A stretch of 64,000 nt of DNA from Flavobacterium sp. CF136 (GTDB taxonomy: Bacteria; Bacteroidota; Bacteroidia; Flavobacteriales; Flavobacteriaceae): NCBI RefSeq assembly GCF_000282055.1, contig NZ_AKJZ01000020.1, positions 25,763 through 89,762 on the forward strand, read 5' to 3'. Below, one piece after another: positions 15,740 through 25,111 of this stretch (positions are counted from its first letter, which is position 1; each line of letters begins with the position of its first letter). The notes beneath the pieces were generated by a model that was not told the DNA's origin, did not search any database, and saw nothing but the letters and a program-made list of their open reading frames with translations. The position numbers and the translations under genes are program-made.

Positions 15740-15956
15740 ATTTATTATCCAATATTCATAAAAGCATTCTAAATTCAGGATGCTTTTTTTATGCTTAAAA
15801 AGTATCAAATTATTTAATTATAATCTAAATAAATAAACAATCATCATTTTTTCATTAATTAAACTCTTATAACCCATTATATATAAGACAATTGAATGAT
15901 AAAAAACTATAACAAAATTTTAGGTTGTAAAATTGTAGATGTTTTATATTTTTAAA

Positions 15957-15964
15957 TACTTTTG
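15957..15964 (+). promoter_or_regulatory. -7 element TACTTTTG of the DUF4369/thioredoxin gene
   Basis: An exact TAnnTTTG match 34 bases before the ATG at 15999, with a TTG at 15933-15935, 21 bases upstream, as -33 candidate. Confidence 0.5.
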
Positions 15965-15998
15965 TTGCACAAATCAATTAACTAATTAATTTTTTATA

Positions 15999-17165
15999 AT
16001 GAAAAAAATATTTTTTTTACTTACCGCTTCTGTAGCGATAATTTCATGCAGTAAAGTTAAAGACGGAGAATACCTGATTACAGGAACTGCAAAAGGAATT
16101 GAAAACGGGAAAACCATTATCCTTCAAGGTCAGGATCCAACAACCATGGCACCTAAAGCCCTTGATACTGTAAAAGTTGAAAATGGAAAATTTGAAATAA
16201 AAGGAAAAGTTACTGAACCAGCTTTTCATACTTTAATTGTACAAGATTTACAAGGTCCAATTCCATTTATCTTAGAAACTGGTGAAATTAAAATTGATGT
16301 AGATAAAGACAGCATCCATAAATCAAAAATTTCCGGAACTTACAGCAACGACGAATATGTTAAATTCAACGAAGACCTTACTAAAGTTCAGAAAAAATTA
16401 ATGGATTTTCAGAAAAAAAATTCACAAACTATGCAAGCTGCTCAACAAAAACAAGATACAGCAGTTATCAATAGTTTGATGAAACAATATATGGCTATCC
16501 AAACTGAAGTTCAGACTGAATCAAAAAAGAAATATACAGCTTATGCTGAAACACATCCAAAATCATTCATTACAGCTTTAATTATTCAAAGTTTAATTAA
16601 TGATCCTAGTTCTGATTTCAAAAAGAATGAAGCCCTTTATAACTCTTTGGATGAGTCTTTAAAAAATACAAAACCAGGAAAAAGCATTAAAGAAAAAATC
16701 GGTCAGATGAAAATGCCTGCAGTTGGTGCGACAGCTCCTGCTCCTGGCAGTGCTAAATGAAGATCAGATTTTTCAGCTCCTAATCCTGAAGGGAAAACAA
16801 TTTCCCTGAAAGAAAGCTTAGGAAAAGTAACTATTGTAGATTTTTGGGCTTCATGGTGCGGACCATGCCGAAAAGAAAATCCAAATGTTGTAGCTATTTA
16901 TAAAGAACTACACTCAAAAGGATTAAATATAGTTGGTGTTTCATTGGACAAAGAAGCTGCTGCATGGAAAGAAGCTATCGCAAAAGACGGCTTAACCTGG
17001 ACACATGTTTCAAACTTAAAATTCTGGGACGAACCAATTGCAAAGCAATACAATGTTCAGTCGATTCCGGCAACTTTTATACTTGATGCATCAGGAAAAG
17101 TAGTTGCCCAGGACTTAAGAGGTCCTGAATTAAAAGCAAAAATAATAGAGCTTTTATCTAAATAG
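15999..17165 (+). pseudogene. DUF4369 + thioredoxin (TlpA-like) lipoprotein gene interrupted by in-frame TGA
   Basis: Residues 1-253 are a lipoprotein (signal ending AIISC near residue 17) with a DUF4369 domain and a helical linker. At 16758-16760 the frame hits TGA. The same frame then continues without interruption into a complete thioredoxin/AhpC-TSA domain: DFSAPNPEGKTISL, WASWCGPCRKEN with the redox CGPC, and TFILDASGKVVAQD, to the TAA at 17165. The intact protein would be about 388 residues, the usual Bacteroidota periplasmic thiol-disulfide reductase architecture. As read, only the N-terminal half would be made. It may be a nonsense mutation, a sequencing error or a readthrough; the thioredoxin half shows no decay, so the break is recent or artefactual. 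Confidence 0.75.
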
Positions 17166-17170
17166 AATAA

Positions 17171-17206
17171 AAAATACTCCGGATTTTCATCCGGAGTATT
17201 TTTTTA
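17171..17206 (+). terminator. Terminator of the DUF4369/thioredoxin gene
   Basis: A 14-base stem containing ACTCCGGAT/ATCCGGAGT with a 4-base loop and a following T-run, starting six bases after the stop. Confidence 0.85.
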
Positions 17207-17211
17207 TACAC

Positions 17212-17246
17212 AAACCCGACCCTTATCAGTCGGGTTTTCTTTTTTA
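17212..17246 (+). terminator. Second terminator hairpin
   Basis: AAACCCGAC and GTCGGGTTT form a stem with an 8-base loop followed by TCTTTTTT, giving back-to-back terminators. The rest of the 338-base gap up to 17504 holds only the promoter at 17433. Confidence 0.75.
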
Positions 17247-17409
17247 AAATTAACCCTTACTCTTTTAATAGGTTTCTCAGGTTTTGCCTATCCCTTTTCT
17301 CTACGAAAATGAACGATGTAAAACATATTTTCTTTAATTCCCTACAAAACAATATTTTAACCAAATATTTTAAATAAATTTACCTTACAAAAAAAGGGTA
17401 TTTTCCCCC

Positions 17410-17440
17410 TTGCCTGTTGTAGGAATTTAAAATAATTTTG
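17410..17440 (+). promoter_or_regulatory. Promoter (TTG-20-TAATTTTG) of the 17.5-20 kb operon
   Basis: The -7 element TAATTTTG is at 17433-17440 and a TTG at 17410-17412 lies 20 bases upstream, fitting the Bacteroidota consensus. The leader is about 60 bases. Confidence 0.6.
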
Positions 17441-17503
17441 CTCGTAATATTTTATTAAAAACATATTTACCAATTAATTAACCAATTAACTATTAAAATA
17501 ATT

Positions 17504-17938
17504 ATGGAAAGAGAACCTGGAAGACCAACTCAATTAATTACAAAAAAATTCGCAAAGGAATTACATTTGAACTTTATGAAATATCGCGCTCGCATAATTG
17601 CTAAATACATTAATAAGGAAGACGCAAATGCTGTTTGGTTTTCTGTAGAGGAGCTCGAAAAATATATTCATTACATCAAGGCCAAAGGCGAAAGAACCGG
17701 ATATAATGTAAGCGGGGTCCGTTTTTACTTTGGAGTATATCCTGATGAAAAAAAATATGCTGAAAAAGCAGGTCTGATGACAGTTTTTTTAACAGCCACG
17801 GGTAAAAAAATTAAAACAGCTACAAAAGGTGGTGTACAGACCTTTGCTTTAGTTCTTGAAAATGATGATGCTGATATAGCAAGTATCGAACCAATGAATT
17901 ATGGAAGTATTGGAAGACCGCCAAGCTTATCATATTAG
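17504..17938 (+). CDS. Hypothetical protein, first gene of a two-component operon
   Basis: 144 residues, soluble, no cysteine. Visible blocks are GRPTQLITKKFAKELHLNFM at the N-terminus, AVWFSVEELEKYIHYIKAKG near 43-62, GVRFYFGVYP near 71-80, and a C-terminal IGRPPSLSY tail. I do not recognise a named family. It lies six bases before the membrane-protein gene, which in turn overlaps the kinase gene, so the four genes to 19990 are one operon. That context suggests an accessory role in signalling. Confidence 0.65.
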   Translation: MEREPGRPTQLITKKFAKELHLNFMKYRARIIAKYINKEDANAVWFSVEELEKYIHYIKAKGERTGYNVSGVRFYFGVYPDEKKYAEKAGLMTVFLTATGKKIKTATKGGVQTFALVLENDDADIASIEPMNYGSIGRPPSLSY

Positions 17939-17944
17939 AAAATT

Positions 17945-18592
17945 ATGTTTGAATTTTTAAGATTTTATACTGTCTATTTAATTTTATTTTCCGGAATTAT
18001 TGGGTTGATTTCATGGCACAAACTTCCTGTCAATAAAGCTAAATTTTTAGTAATTTTAATTTGGCTTTCTGCCATAATAGAAAAAGTTGGATATTATTTT
18101 ACTGAGTGGACAGGCATACTAAATTACCATGTGTTTAATTTTTACATGCTCGTCAGTTTTTGTGCCTATATCTTACTTTTAAGGAGTCTTTTATTAAAAA
18201 CAAATTACAGGATAATAGCAATTCTCTTTTTGGTGCTGTTTATAATATCCTTTTTTATGAATATTTTATATTTCAAAGAAGATGTAAATCGTTCATATAC
18301 ATATAGTTTTGCCATTGGAGTTCTGTTAATTATGATATTATCCTGTTTATATTTGGTAGAAATTTTTAATTCAGACAAAATATTAAATTTTAAAAAATCA
18401 GTCTTTTTTTGGTACATATTAGGAATATTAGTCTTTCATGTGCCGTTTGTACCCTTTATGCTTGCTTTAAATTGGTTTTTGATCAAACACGACGAATCCG
18501 TTTTTAGTTTAGTAGTGTTTATTTTAAATCTCCTTGCACATGGCTGCTATGTTATCGGATTTTTATGGAGCGAAAAGAAATACAATTATTAG
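17945..18592 (+). CDS. Polytopic membrane protein of the two-component operon
   Basis: 215 residues, nearly all hydrophobic, with about six to seven membrane helices (from FLRFYTVYLILFSGIIGLIS to LLAHGCYVIGFLW). Loops are short, with few charged residues. No enzyme motif was recognised. It overlaps the start of the kinase gene by 28 bases, which indicates translational coupling. A sensor or anchor partner for the single-spanning kinase is a reasonable inference. Confidence 0.7.
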   Translation: MFEFLRFYTVYLILFSGIIGLISWHKLPVNKAKFLVILIWLSAIIEKVGYYFTEWTGILNYHVFNFYMLVSFCAYILLLRSLLLKTNYRIIAILFLVLFIISFFMNILYFKEDVNRSYTYSFAIGVLLIMILSCLYLVEIFNSDKILNFKKSVFFWYILGILVFHVPFVPFMLALNWFLIKHDESVFSLVVFILNLLAHGCYVIGFLWSEKKYNY

Positions 18593-19350
18593 TCATTTCG
18601 TTAAGTATAGTTTTTTTAACTTTACTGATTATTTTGCTTGTCATATTCTTTTATTTTTTAAAAAAGAAGAATAATTATCTGGTTGAAAAAATGGAATCAG
18701 AACTGTATTTTCAATCTGAATTAATTAAGACCAGAATTGAAATTAAAGATCAGACTCTGAGTGAAATTAGCAAGGAACTCCATGACAATATAGGCCAGAT
18801 AGTTTCTGTTGGTATTATGCAGCTCAATATCTATCTCGATAGCGGAAAACCAATTCAGGCGAATGAACTGAATGATCTTAAAGGAATATTAGCCAAATCA
18901 CTAGACGAGATCCGGATTTTATCCCGAATCATCAATAAAGATAATCTATTGCAGAGCAATTTCATCGAAGCCATAAAACAAGATCTTGAGCGTATAAAAA
19001 AACTAAAAAACATTCAATACAATTATAATCTTACGGGAGAAATACCCCAGATTAGTCAGGAGCATGATTTATTTATTTATCGAATTTTTCAGGAAGCAGT
19101 GCACAACAGCCTTAAACACTCGCACAGTGATTTATTTGAAGTAAATATTAATACAACTGATACCGTTTTTCGATTAAAAATAAAAGATTTCGGAATTGGT
19201 TATGATACAAATCAGATAAATTCCGGATTAGGTTTAAACAACATGAAATTAAGAGCCAAGTTAATTGGAGCAATCTTAATAATGGAATCAGATTCATCAG
19301 GAACAACCGTAACTTTGGATTACCCCTTAATCAAAACAAATGAAATCTAA
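18565..19350 (+). CDS. LiaS/NarX-type sensor histidine kinase (HisKA_3)
   Basis: 261 residues: one N-terminal membrane helix (about 8-33), then HisKA_3 with the phosphorylated histidine in SKELHDNIGQIVS near 69-81, and HATPase_c with QEAVHNSLKHS (N-box), KDFGIGYD (G1) and SGLGLNNMKLRAKLI. There is no extracytoplasmic sensing domain, so the upstream membrane protein may supply input. It overlaps the next gene by 11 bases. The autophosphorylated kinase would phosphorylate the NarL-like regulator encoded directly after it. Confidence 0.92.
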   Translation: MERKEIQLLVISLSIVFLTLLIILLVIFFYFLKKKNNYLVEKMESELYFQSELIKTRIEIKDQTLSEISKELHDNIGQIVSVGIMQLNIYLDSGKPIQANELNDLKGILAKSLDEIRILSRIINKDNLLQSNFIEAIKQDLERIKKLKNIQYNYNLTGEIPQISQEHDLFIYRIFQEAVHNSLKHSHSDLFEVNINTTDTVFRLKIKDFGIGYDTNQINSGLGLNNMKLRAKLIGAILIMESDSSGTTVTLDYPLIKTNEI

Positions 19351-19990
19351 CACTAAAAACAAAATTATTATTGTAGATGATCATCATCTTTTTTCACAAT
19401 CACTCAAACTTTTAATCGATAGTTTTAAAGATTTTGAGGTGATCAATCACTTTGAGAATGGTAAAGTATTTATTTCGTACTTACAGGAAAACGTCGATAC
19501 AGAAGTCGACTTAATTTTATTAGATGTCAACATGCCTGTTTTAGACGGCGTAAGCACAATGAAATGGATTAAAGAAAACAGGCCCAATTTAAAAGTGATT
19601 GCCCTTTCACTAAATGATGACGAAGAAATTATCATAAAAATGATCGCTAGCGGTGCAAAAGGTTATTTATTGAAAGACACTTCCCCTGAAATATTTAAAG
19701 AAGCCATTGCTTCCGTAATTGAAAAAGGCTTTTATTTTACAGAATTAGTTTCAGGAATGCTGGTAAAAAAAGCCAATGACGATTCTAAAAAAATCAATTT
19801 AAAAGAAAAAGAAATCGTTTTTATAAAACATGCCTGTACCGAAAAAACATACAAAGAGATTGCCTCAGAAATGTGTTTAAGTCCAAAAACAATTGATGGT
19901 TACCGGGAATGTTTATTTGATAAACTGGAAATTAAAACCCGAATCGGATTGGTTTTATATGCCATTAAACATAAAATTGTCTTGGTGTAA
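19340..19990 (+). CDS. NarL/FixJ-family response regulator
   Basis: 216 residues. Receiver domain with VDDHHLFS near 12-19, phosphorylated aspartate in LILLDVNMPVLDG (about D59) and KGYLLKDTSPE around the conserved lysine. A C-terminal LuxR helix-turn-helix (TYKEIASEMCLSPKTIDGYR near 171-190) binds DNA. It is coupled to the kinase by an 11-base overlap. The last gene of the operon; a hairpin follows at 20122-20154. Targets unknown. Confidence 0.93.
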   Translation: MKSNTKNKIIIVDDHHLFSQSLKLLIDSFKDFEVINHFENGKVFISYLQENVDTEVDLILLDVNMPVLDGVSTMKWIKENRPNLKVIALSLNDDEEIIIKMIASGAKGYLLKDTSPEIFKEAIASVIEKGFYFTELVSGMLVKKANDDSKKINLKEKEIVFIKHACTEKTYKEIASEMCLSPKTIDGYRECLFDKLEIKTRIGLVLYAIKHKIVLV

Positions 19991-20121
19991 TACTATATCT
20001 CATTTTTGACAAAATTATTACAAATTACAACTCTGATTAATCATCCCTAACCAAAAACAAAATACTGAAATAAACACTTGACAATACACAAGTTAAATGC
20101 AATATTCAGAAACAGGAATAC

Positions 20122-20154
20122 AAAAAAACCTGCTCAATTTCTCAAGCAGGTTTT
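20122..20154 (-). terminator. Terminator of the cysteine-synthase-family gene
   Basis: AACCTGCT and AGCAGGTT (20127-20134, 20145-20152) with a 10-base loop and a 7-base T-run on the minus strand. On the plus strand it is followed by TTTTATT and could also serve the response-regulator operon. Confidence 0.8.
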
Positions 20155-20191
20155 ATTATATATTTATATGAGTGTCTCTTTTTAAGAATTC

Positions 20192-21232
20192 TTACTTTAC
20201 AAATTCAATTTTTTGAACTTCTTCTTCATTAACACTATCAAAGAATCCTTGTTCATTCATCCAGTCATCACTAAATACTTTACTCATATAACGAGATCCA
20301 TGATCTGGAAAAATAGCAATAATATTACTGTCTTTAGTAAATTCTCCTTCTTCGGCATATTGTTTAATAGCCTGCATTACTGCTCCCGAAGTATATCCTA
20401 CAAATAAACCTTCTTTTCTGGTAATTTCTCTGGCTGTATGTGCACTTTCTTCATCAGTTACCTTGATGAATTTGTCAATAATATCAAAATCTGTAGCTGA
20501 TGGAATAAGATTCTTTCCTAAACCTTCAATACGGTATGGGTAAATCTCTTTATTGTCGAATTCTTTTGTTTCATGGTATTTTTTCAATACTGATCCAAAA
20601 GCGTCTACACCCAGAATCTTAATATTAGGATTTTGCTCCTTTAAGAATTTTGCAGTTCCTGAGATTGTTCCTCCGGTACCGCTGCAAGCAACAAGATGTG
20701 TGATTTGACCTCTGGTTTGTGCCCAAATTTCAGGGCCTGTAGTATTATAATGGGCATCAATATTTAGCTGATTAAAATACTGATTAATATATACAGAACC
20801 TTTAGTTTCTTCATGCAAACGTTTTGCAACGTTGTAATAAGATCTTTCATCATCTGCAGAAACGTGAGCCGGACAAACATACACTTTCGCGCCTAAACTT
20901 CTCAACATGTCTATTTTATCCTTGGATGATTTTGAACTTACTGCCAATATACAGTTATAGCCTTTTATAATGCTTACCATAGCTAAACTAAAACCTGTAT
21001 TCCCGGAAGTTGTTTCAATTATGGTATCACCTGGAGATAAAATTCCTTTTTTCTCTGCTTCTTCAATGATATATAATGCTATTCTATCTTTTGACGAATG
21101 TCCCGGATTAAAAGCTTCTACCTTTGCGTAGAAATTTCCTTCTAGCCCTTCGGTGACTTTATTTAGCTTAATAAGTGGGGTGTTACCTATTAATTCTAAA
21201 ACATTATTATAAGCATTTATTTCTTCTTTCAT
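20192..21232 (-). CDS. PLP-dependent cysteine synthase / cystathionine beta-synthase family enzyme
   Basis: 346 residues from the ATG at 21232. The longer frame start at 21250 lies inside a TACCTTTG -7 element and is rejected. Fold-type II PLP enzyme: [12 protein letters not shown] near 11-22, the PLP lysine in GHSSKDRIA near 46-54, the substrate loop [10 protein letters not shown] near 79-88, and phosphate-binding GTGGTISGT near 183-191. It would make cysteine from O-acetylserine and sulfide, or cystathionine from serine and homocysteine. No C-terminal CBS regulatory domains are present, although there is a roughly 40-residue tail. A terminator follows. Confidence 0.88.
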   Translation of the reverse strand: MKEEINAYNNVLELIGNTPLIKLNKVTEGLEGNFYAKVEAFNPGHSSKDRIALYIIEEAEKKGILSPGDTIIETTSGNTGFSLAMVSIIKGYNCILAVSSKSSKDKIDMLRSLGAKVYVCPAHVSADDERSYYNVAKRLHEETKGSVYINQYFNQLNIDAHYNTTGPEIWAQTRGQITHLVACSGTGGTISGTAKFLKEQNPNIKILGVDAFGSVLKKYHETKEFDNKEIYPYRIEGLGKNLIPSATDFDIIDKFIKVTDEESAHTAREITRKEGLFVGYTSGAVMQAIKQYAEEGEFTKDSNIIAIFPDHGSRYMSKVFSDDWMNEQGFFDSVNEEEVQKIEFVK

Positions 21233-21247
21233 AAAAAAATAGTTAAT

Positions 21248-21255
21248 CAAAGGTA
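21248..21255 (-). promoter_or_regulatory. -7 element TACCTTTG of the cysteine-synthase-family gene
   Basis: An exact TAnnTTTG match on the minus strand, 15 bases upstream of the ATG at 21232; it decides the start codon. Confidence 0.5.
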
Positions 21256-21302
21256 TTTTTAAATAACCCTGATAGGTTGCAAATTTAACAAAAAATTTCT
21301 AA

Positions 21303-23375
21303 TTAGCTTTTAATTTTCTCTAAATCTAATAAAAAACTAAATTCCTTTGCTAAGTCTTTTAGTGCTTCAAATCTTCCTGAAGCTCCACCATGTCCAGCAT
21401 CCATATTGGTGTCCAAAAACAAAAAATTGTTATTTGTTTTCATCTCTCTTAATTTGGCTACCCATTTGGCTGGCTCCCAATATTGTACCTGCGAATCATG
21501 CAATCCCGTAGAAATATACATATTAGGATATTTCTGTTCTTTTACATTATCATAAGGTGAATACGATAACATATAATCATAATATTTTTTATTATTTGGG
21601 TTTCCCCATTCGTCATACTCCCCGGTCGTTAACGGAATAGTATCATCCAACATTGTTGTAACAACATCTACAAAAGGTACCTGGGCAATGATTCCATTGT
21701 ACAATTCCGGAGATTCATTTGCTATAACTCCCATCAATAATCCTCCGGCCGATCCTCCTTCTGCATACAAATGTTCAGGAGAAGTAAATTTTTCGTTAAC
21801 AACAAATTTAGAGCAATCAATGAAATCTGTAAAGGTATTTTTCTTTTTTAACAGTTTTCCTTCTTCATACCATTCTCTTCCTAAGTCCTCACCCCCTCTA
21901 ATATGGGCAATTGCATATATAAATCCGCGATCTAACAATGAAAGTCTTGTTGATGAAAAATAAGCATCCATTGTGATTCCATACGAACCATAGGCATAAA
22001 GCAGCAACGGATTTTTACCGTTTTTATGCAGTCCCTTTCGATAAATCATCGAAATTGGAACTTTTACCCCATCTCTGGCAGTTGCCCAAATACGTTCTTC
22101 AACGTAATTTTCTTTATCGAATTTCCCTCCTAAAACTTGTTGCTCTTTTAAAATTTCTTTGGTTTTAGTCTTCATATTGAAATCAATAACTGAAGATGGC
22201 GTTCCCAGCGACTGATAACTGTAACGCAAAATATCGGTATCAAAATCAATATTGGTTGTAGTGTAAGCATTATACGTTTCACTTCCAAAAGGCAAATAAT
22301 AATCAGGTTCCCCGTTCCATGGTATGATACGAATGTGATTCAATCCGTTTGAGCGCTCTTCAACGACCAGATAATTCTTGAAAATTTCAATATCTTCCAA
22401 CAAAACATCTTCCCGATGCGGAATAAGATCTTTCCAGAACTTTTTCTCCGTTCTGTTTTCAGGCGTTTTCATCAACTTAAAATTTGTCGCTTTATCTTTA
22501 TTCGTTAAAATATAAAACGAATCTTCGTAATGCGAAATACTATACTCCAAACCACGTACACGATGTTGGAAAACTTCAAATTCTCCATCCGGATTATCTG
22601 AGTTTAGAATTCTGTATTCAGTCGTTAGAGTACTTCCTGAACCTATCACAATATATTTTCTTGATTTTTCTTTACTTATTGAAACATTAAAAGTATCATC
22701 GGTTTCATTAAAAACCAAAACATCATTTTTAGAGTCAGTATTTAATTTATGTCTGAAAACTTTATCTGCTCTTAAAGTAACTTCGTCTTGTTTCGTATAG
22801 AAAATAGTTTGGTTGTCATTTGCCCAAACCGATCCACCTGTAGCATTTTCGATTTTATCGGATAAAATTTCTCCTGTTTCCAGGTTTTTGATCTGAATGG
22901 TATAAATTCTTCTTCCAACAATATCAACACCAAAACTTACAAACTTATTATCCGGACTTACACTTAAACCTCCTAATTTAAAGTAAGCATGTCCTTTTGC
23001 CATCTCGTTGCAATTGAATAAAATTTCTTCTTTTGCTGAAAGGCTTTCTTTTTTTCTGGAAAAAATTGGGTAATCCTCTCCTGTTTCAAAACGAGTAATG
23101 TAATAATAACCATTATAAAAATAAGGAACAGATGAATCGTCTTCTTTAATTCTCGCTTTCATTTCTTCATACAAAGCATTCTGAAGATCTTTTGTATGTG
23201 CGGTCATACTCTCGTAATAAGCATTTTCCTGATTTAAATAATCAATAACTTCAGGGTTCTCACGGTTATTCAACCAAAAATAATTATCTATTCGGGTTTC
23301 TTTATGCTTTTTCAGGTTCTTTGGAATTACTTTGGCTTGTGGAGCCTTTATATCGTTTGGCATGGATTTAAGCAT
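21303..23375 (-). CDS. ptrB: S9 family peptidase, oligopeptidase B type
   Basis: 690 residues from the ATG at 23375. The longest frame would start at 23402, inside the TACTTTTG -7 element at 23400-23407. The N-terminal two-thirds is a beta-propeller that limits access to peptides. The C-terminal alpha/beta-hydrolase has the nucleophile in EGGSAGGLLMG, an acid-loop candidate in GLHDSQVQYWEP and the catalytic histidine in DAGHGGASGR. Oligopeptidase B cleaves after basic residues in short peptides. No signal peptide is evident, so a cytosolic location is likely. It is divergent from ybaB and transcribed alone. Confidence 0.9.
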   Translation of the reverse strand: MLKSMPNDIKAPQAKVIPKNLKKHKETRIDNYFWLNNRENPEVIDYLNQENAYYESMTAHTKDLQNALYEEMKARIKEDDSSVPYFYNGYYYITRFETGEDYPIFSRKKESLSAKEEILFNCNEMAKGHAYFKLGGLSVSPDNKFVSFGVDIVGRRIYTIQIKNLETGEILSDKIENATGGSVWANDNQTIFYTKQDEVTLRADKVFRHKLNTDSKNDVLVFNETDDTFNVSISKEKSRKYIVIGSGSTLTTEYRILNSDNPDGEFEVFQHRVRGLEYSISHYEDSFYILTNKDKATNFKLMKTPENRTEKKFWKDLIPHREDVLLEDIEIFKNYLVVEERSNGLNHIRIIPWNGEPDYYLPFGSETYNAYTTTNIDFDTDILRYSYQSLGTPSSVIDFNMKTKTKEILKEQQVLGGKFDKENYVEERIWATARDGVKVPISMIYRKGLHKNGKNPLLLYAYGSYGITMDAYFSSTRLSLLDRGFIYAIAHIRGGEDLGREWYEEGKLLKKKNTFTDFIDCSKFVVNEKFTSPEHLYAEGGSAGGLLMGVIANESPELYNGIIAQVPFVDVVTTMLDDTIPLTTGEYDEWGNPNNKKYYDYMLSYSPYDNVKEQKYPNMYISTGLHDSQVQYWEPAKWVAKLREMKTNNNFLFLDTNMDAGHGGASGRFEALKDLAKEFSFLLDLEKIKS

Positions 23376-23453
23376 TAGTTTTTTTAAAATACGAAGCTGC
23401 AAAAGTACTATAATCGCAATAGAACAGGAACAATTTTTTCTTAAAATATTGTA

Positions 23454-23483
23454 TTGATATAATACAGCAATATACTAATTTTG
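23454..23483 (+). promoter_or_regulatory. Promoter (TTG-19-TAATTTTG) of ybaB
   Basis: TTG at 23454-23456 and TAATTTTG at 23476-23483 with a 19-base spacer, the expected Bacteroidota spacing, 27 bases before the ATG. Confidence 0.6.
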
Positions 23484-23509
23484 TATGAAATAATTTAAAA
23501 TCAACAAAA

Positions 23510-23830
23510 ATGGATTTAATGGGAATGATGGGCAAACTTAAAGAAACCCAACAAAAAATTGAAGATACAAAAAAGCGCTTAGATACTGTATTAATCGATG
23601 AACAAAGTGCTGATGGATTATTAAAAGTGACGTTAACAGCTAATAGAAAAATAAAATCAATCTCTATTGATGATTCTTTGTTAGAAGATAAAGAACAATT
23701 GGAGGATTACTTAATTGTAACGCTTAATAAAGCTATTGAAAAAGCGACAAGCGTAAACGAAAGAGAACTTGACGCTGTTGCAAAAATGGATATGCCAATG
23801 ATTCCGGGAATGGATAACTTGTTTAAATAA
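23510..23830 (+). CDS. YbaB/EbfC-family nucleoid-associated protein
   Basis: 106 residues covering the whole YbaB/EbfC family: [19 protein letters not shown] helix at the N-terminus, a beta core with [19 protein letters not shown] near 38-56, and a C-terminal methionine/proline-rich tail ([13 protein letters not shown]). Members dimerise like tweezers and bind DNA as small nucleoid proteins. In many bacteria the gene follows dnaX, but here it stands alone between oligopeptidase B and threonine aldolase. A two-way terminator follows. Confidence 0.88.
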   Translation: MDLMGMMGKLKETQQKIEDTKKRLDTVLIDEQSADGLLKVTLTANRKIKSISIDDSLLEDKEQLEDYLIVTLNKAIEKATSVNERELDAVAKMDMPMIPGMDNLFK

Positions 23831-23864
23831 GATTTATAAAAAAGGTTCAGAGTTTTTTTAAAAA

Positions 23865-23922
23865 AAAGGTCCAAAGGTTCAAAGATTTTTCACATTGTGA
23901 GTAACTAACCTTTGGACCTTTT
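23865..23922. terminator. Bidirectional terminator between ybaB and threonine aldolase
   Basis: A long stem AAAGGTCCAAAGGTT with AACCTTTGGACCTTT, flanked by an A-run on the left and TTTT on the right, sits between two convergent genes. Confidence 0.75.
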
Positions 23923-23941
23923 ATTATCTCTGAGCCTTGTT

Positions 23942-24961
23942 TTAAAACTTCTGAAGCGTTTCAATCACATACGTATGCATAACCTCCCTGTAATCCAAAT
24001 GTGTTACGATACGAAGCTTATTATGTCCCATTGAACTTATTGAGATATTTTTTTGTTTCAGTTTTTCTATTAAAAGCTGATCACTATATCCTTCCGCAAG
24101 CGAAAAAATCAAAATATTGGTTTCCACAGGTTCTATTGAAGCTACCCAGACCTTTGTACTCAAAACGGCTGCAATTTCTTTTGCTCTTCGGTGATCTTCT
24201 GCCAGTCTTTCAATATTATGGGCCAGGGCATACAATCCGGCTGCAGCCAAATAACCAACCTGACGCATTCCGCCCCCAAGTATTTTCCTGATTCTCAACG
24301 CTCTGCGAATATCTTCTTTAGTTCCTAATAAAACAGAACCAATCGGAGCACCTAATCCTTTTGATAAACAAACCGAAATAGTATCGAAAATAGCCCCAAA
24401 TTCTTTCGGATTTTGCCTTTTCGCAACCAAGGCATTCCAAATTCGGGCACCATCCAAATGAAATTTCAGATTATTAGCATCACAAACTTTTTTTATTTCT
24501 CTTAAGTCGTCTAATTCATAACAGGCTCCGCCTCCTTTATTGGTCGTATTCTCAACACAAACCAAACTTGTTAACGGACTATGATAAAATTCAGGATCAT
24601 TTATTGCAGAAGCCACCTGACTGGCCGTTATCATTCCTCTGTCCCCATCTAACAAGCAGCATGAAACACCGCTGTTAAAAGAAACCCCTCCTCCTTCATA
24701 ATGATAAACATGTGCATATTTATCTGCAATTAACTGCTCTCCGGGCTGTGTATGTAATTTAATCGCGGTTTGATTAGCCATAGTTCCAGAAGGGAAAAAA
24801 AGTCCCGCTTCCATACCAAAAAATTCAGCTACCCTCGTCTCCAATTCAATAACCGTCGGATCCTGTCTGTATACATCATCGCCAACATGAGCGTTAAACA
24901 TATATTGCAACATTTCGTTTGAAGGCTTGGTAATGGTGTCGCTAATTAAATTTATTTCCAT
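23942..24961 (-). CDS. Threonine aldolase family protein
   Basis: 339 residues, a PLP fold-type I enzyme. Features: SDTITKPSNEML near 7-18, GDDVYRQDPTV near 28-38, FFPSGTMANQTAIK near 56-69, LDGARIWNA near 168-176, and the PLP lysine in CLSKGLGAPIGS near 197-208. Low-specificity L-threonine aldolases split L-threonine or allo-threonine to glycine and acetaldehyde in the cytoplasm, feeding glycine or one-carbon metabolism. It is monocistronic, convergent with ybaB. The length is normal for the family. Confidence 0.9.
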   Translation of the reverse strand: MEINLISDTITKPSNEMLQYMFNAHVGDDVYRQDPTVIELETRVAEFFGMEAGLFFPSGTMANQTAIKLHTQPGEQLIADKYAHVYHYEGGGVSFNSGVSCCLLDGDRGMITASQVASAINDPEFYHSPLTSLVCVENTTNKGGGACYELDDLREIKKVCDANNLKFHLDGARIWNALVAKRQNPKEFGAIFDTISVCLSKGLGAPIGSVLLGTKEDIRRALRIRKILGGGMRQVGYLAAAGLYALAHNIERLAEDHRRAKEIAAVLSTKVWVASIEPVETNILIFSLAEGYSDQLLIEKLKQKNISISSMGHNKLRIVTHLDYREVMHTYVIETLQKF

Positions 24962-25111
24962 ATTCTAAAAACTATATCTTATTTTTGTACCAACAAAATT
25001 ACGTATTACTAATAGTTATTCCCTGAAAGTTTTATAATTTTTCACTGTGAATTACTTTAGAAACAAAATAACGTAATATTTATAAGAAACATATAAAACT
25101 ACTATTAATTT

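Noticed and set aside
16758..16760. TGA as a selenocysteine codon in the thioredoxin-type gene
   Set aside because: The position is in the linker before the thioredoxin domain, not at CGPC, and no downstream selenocysteine insertion hairpin is evident.
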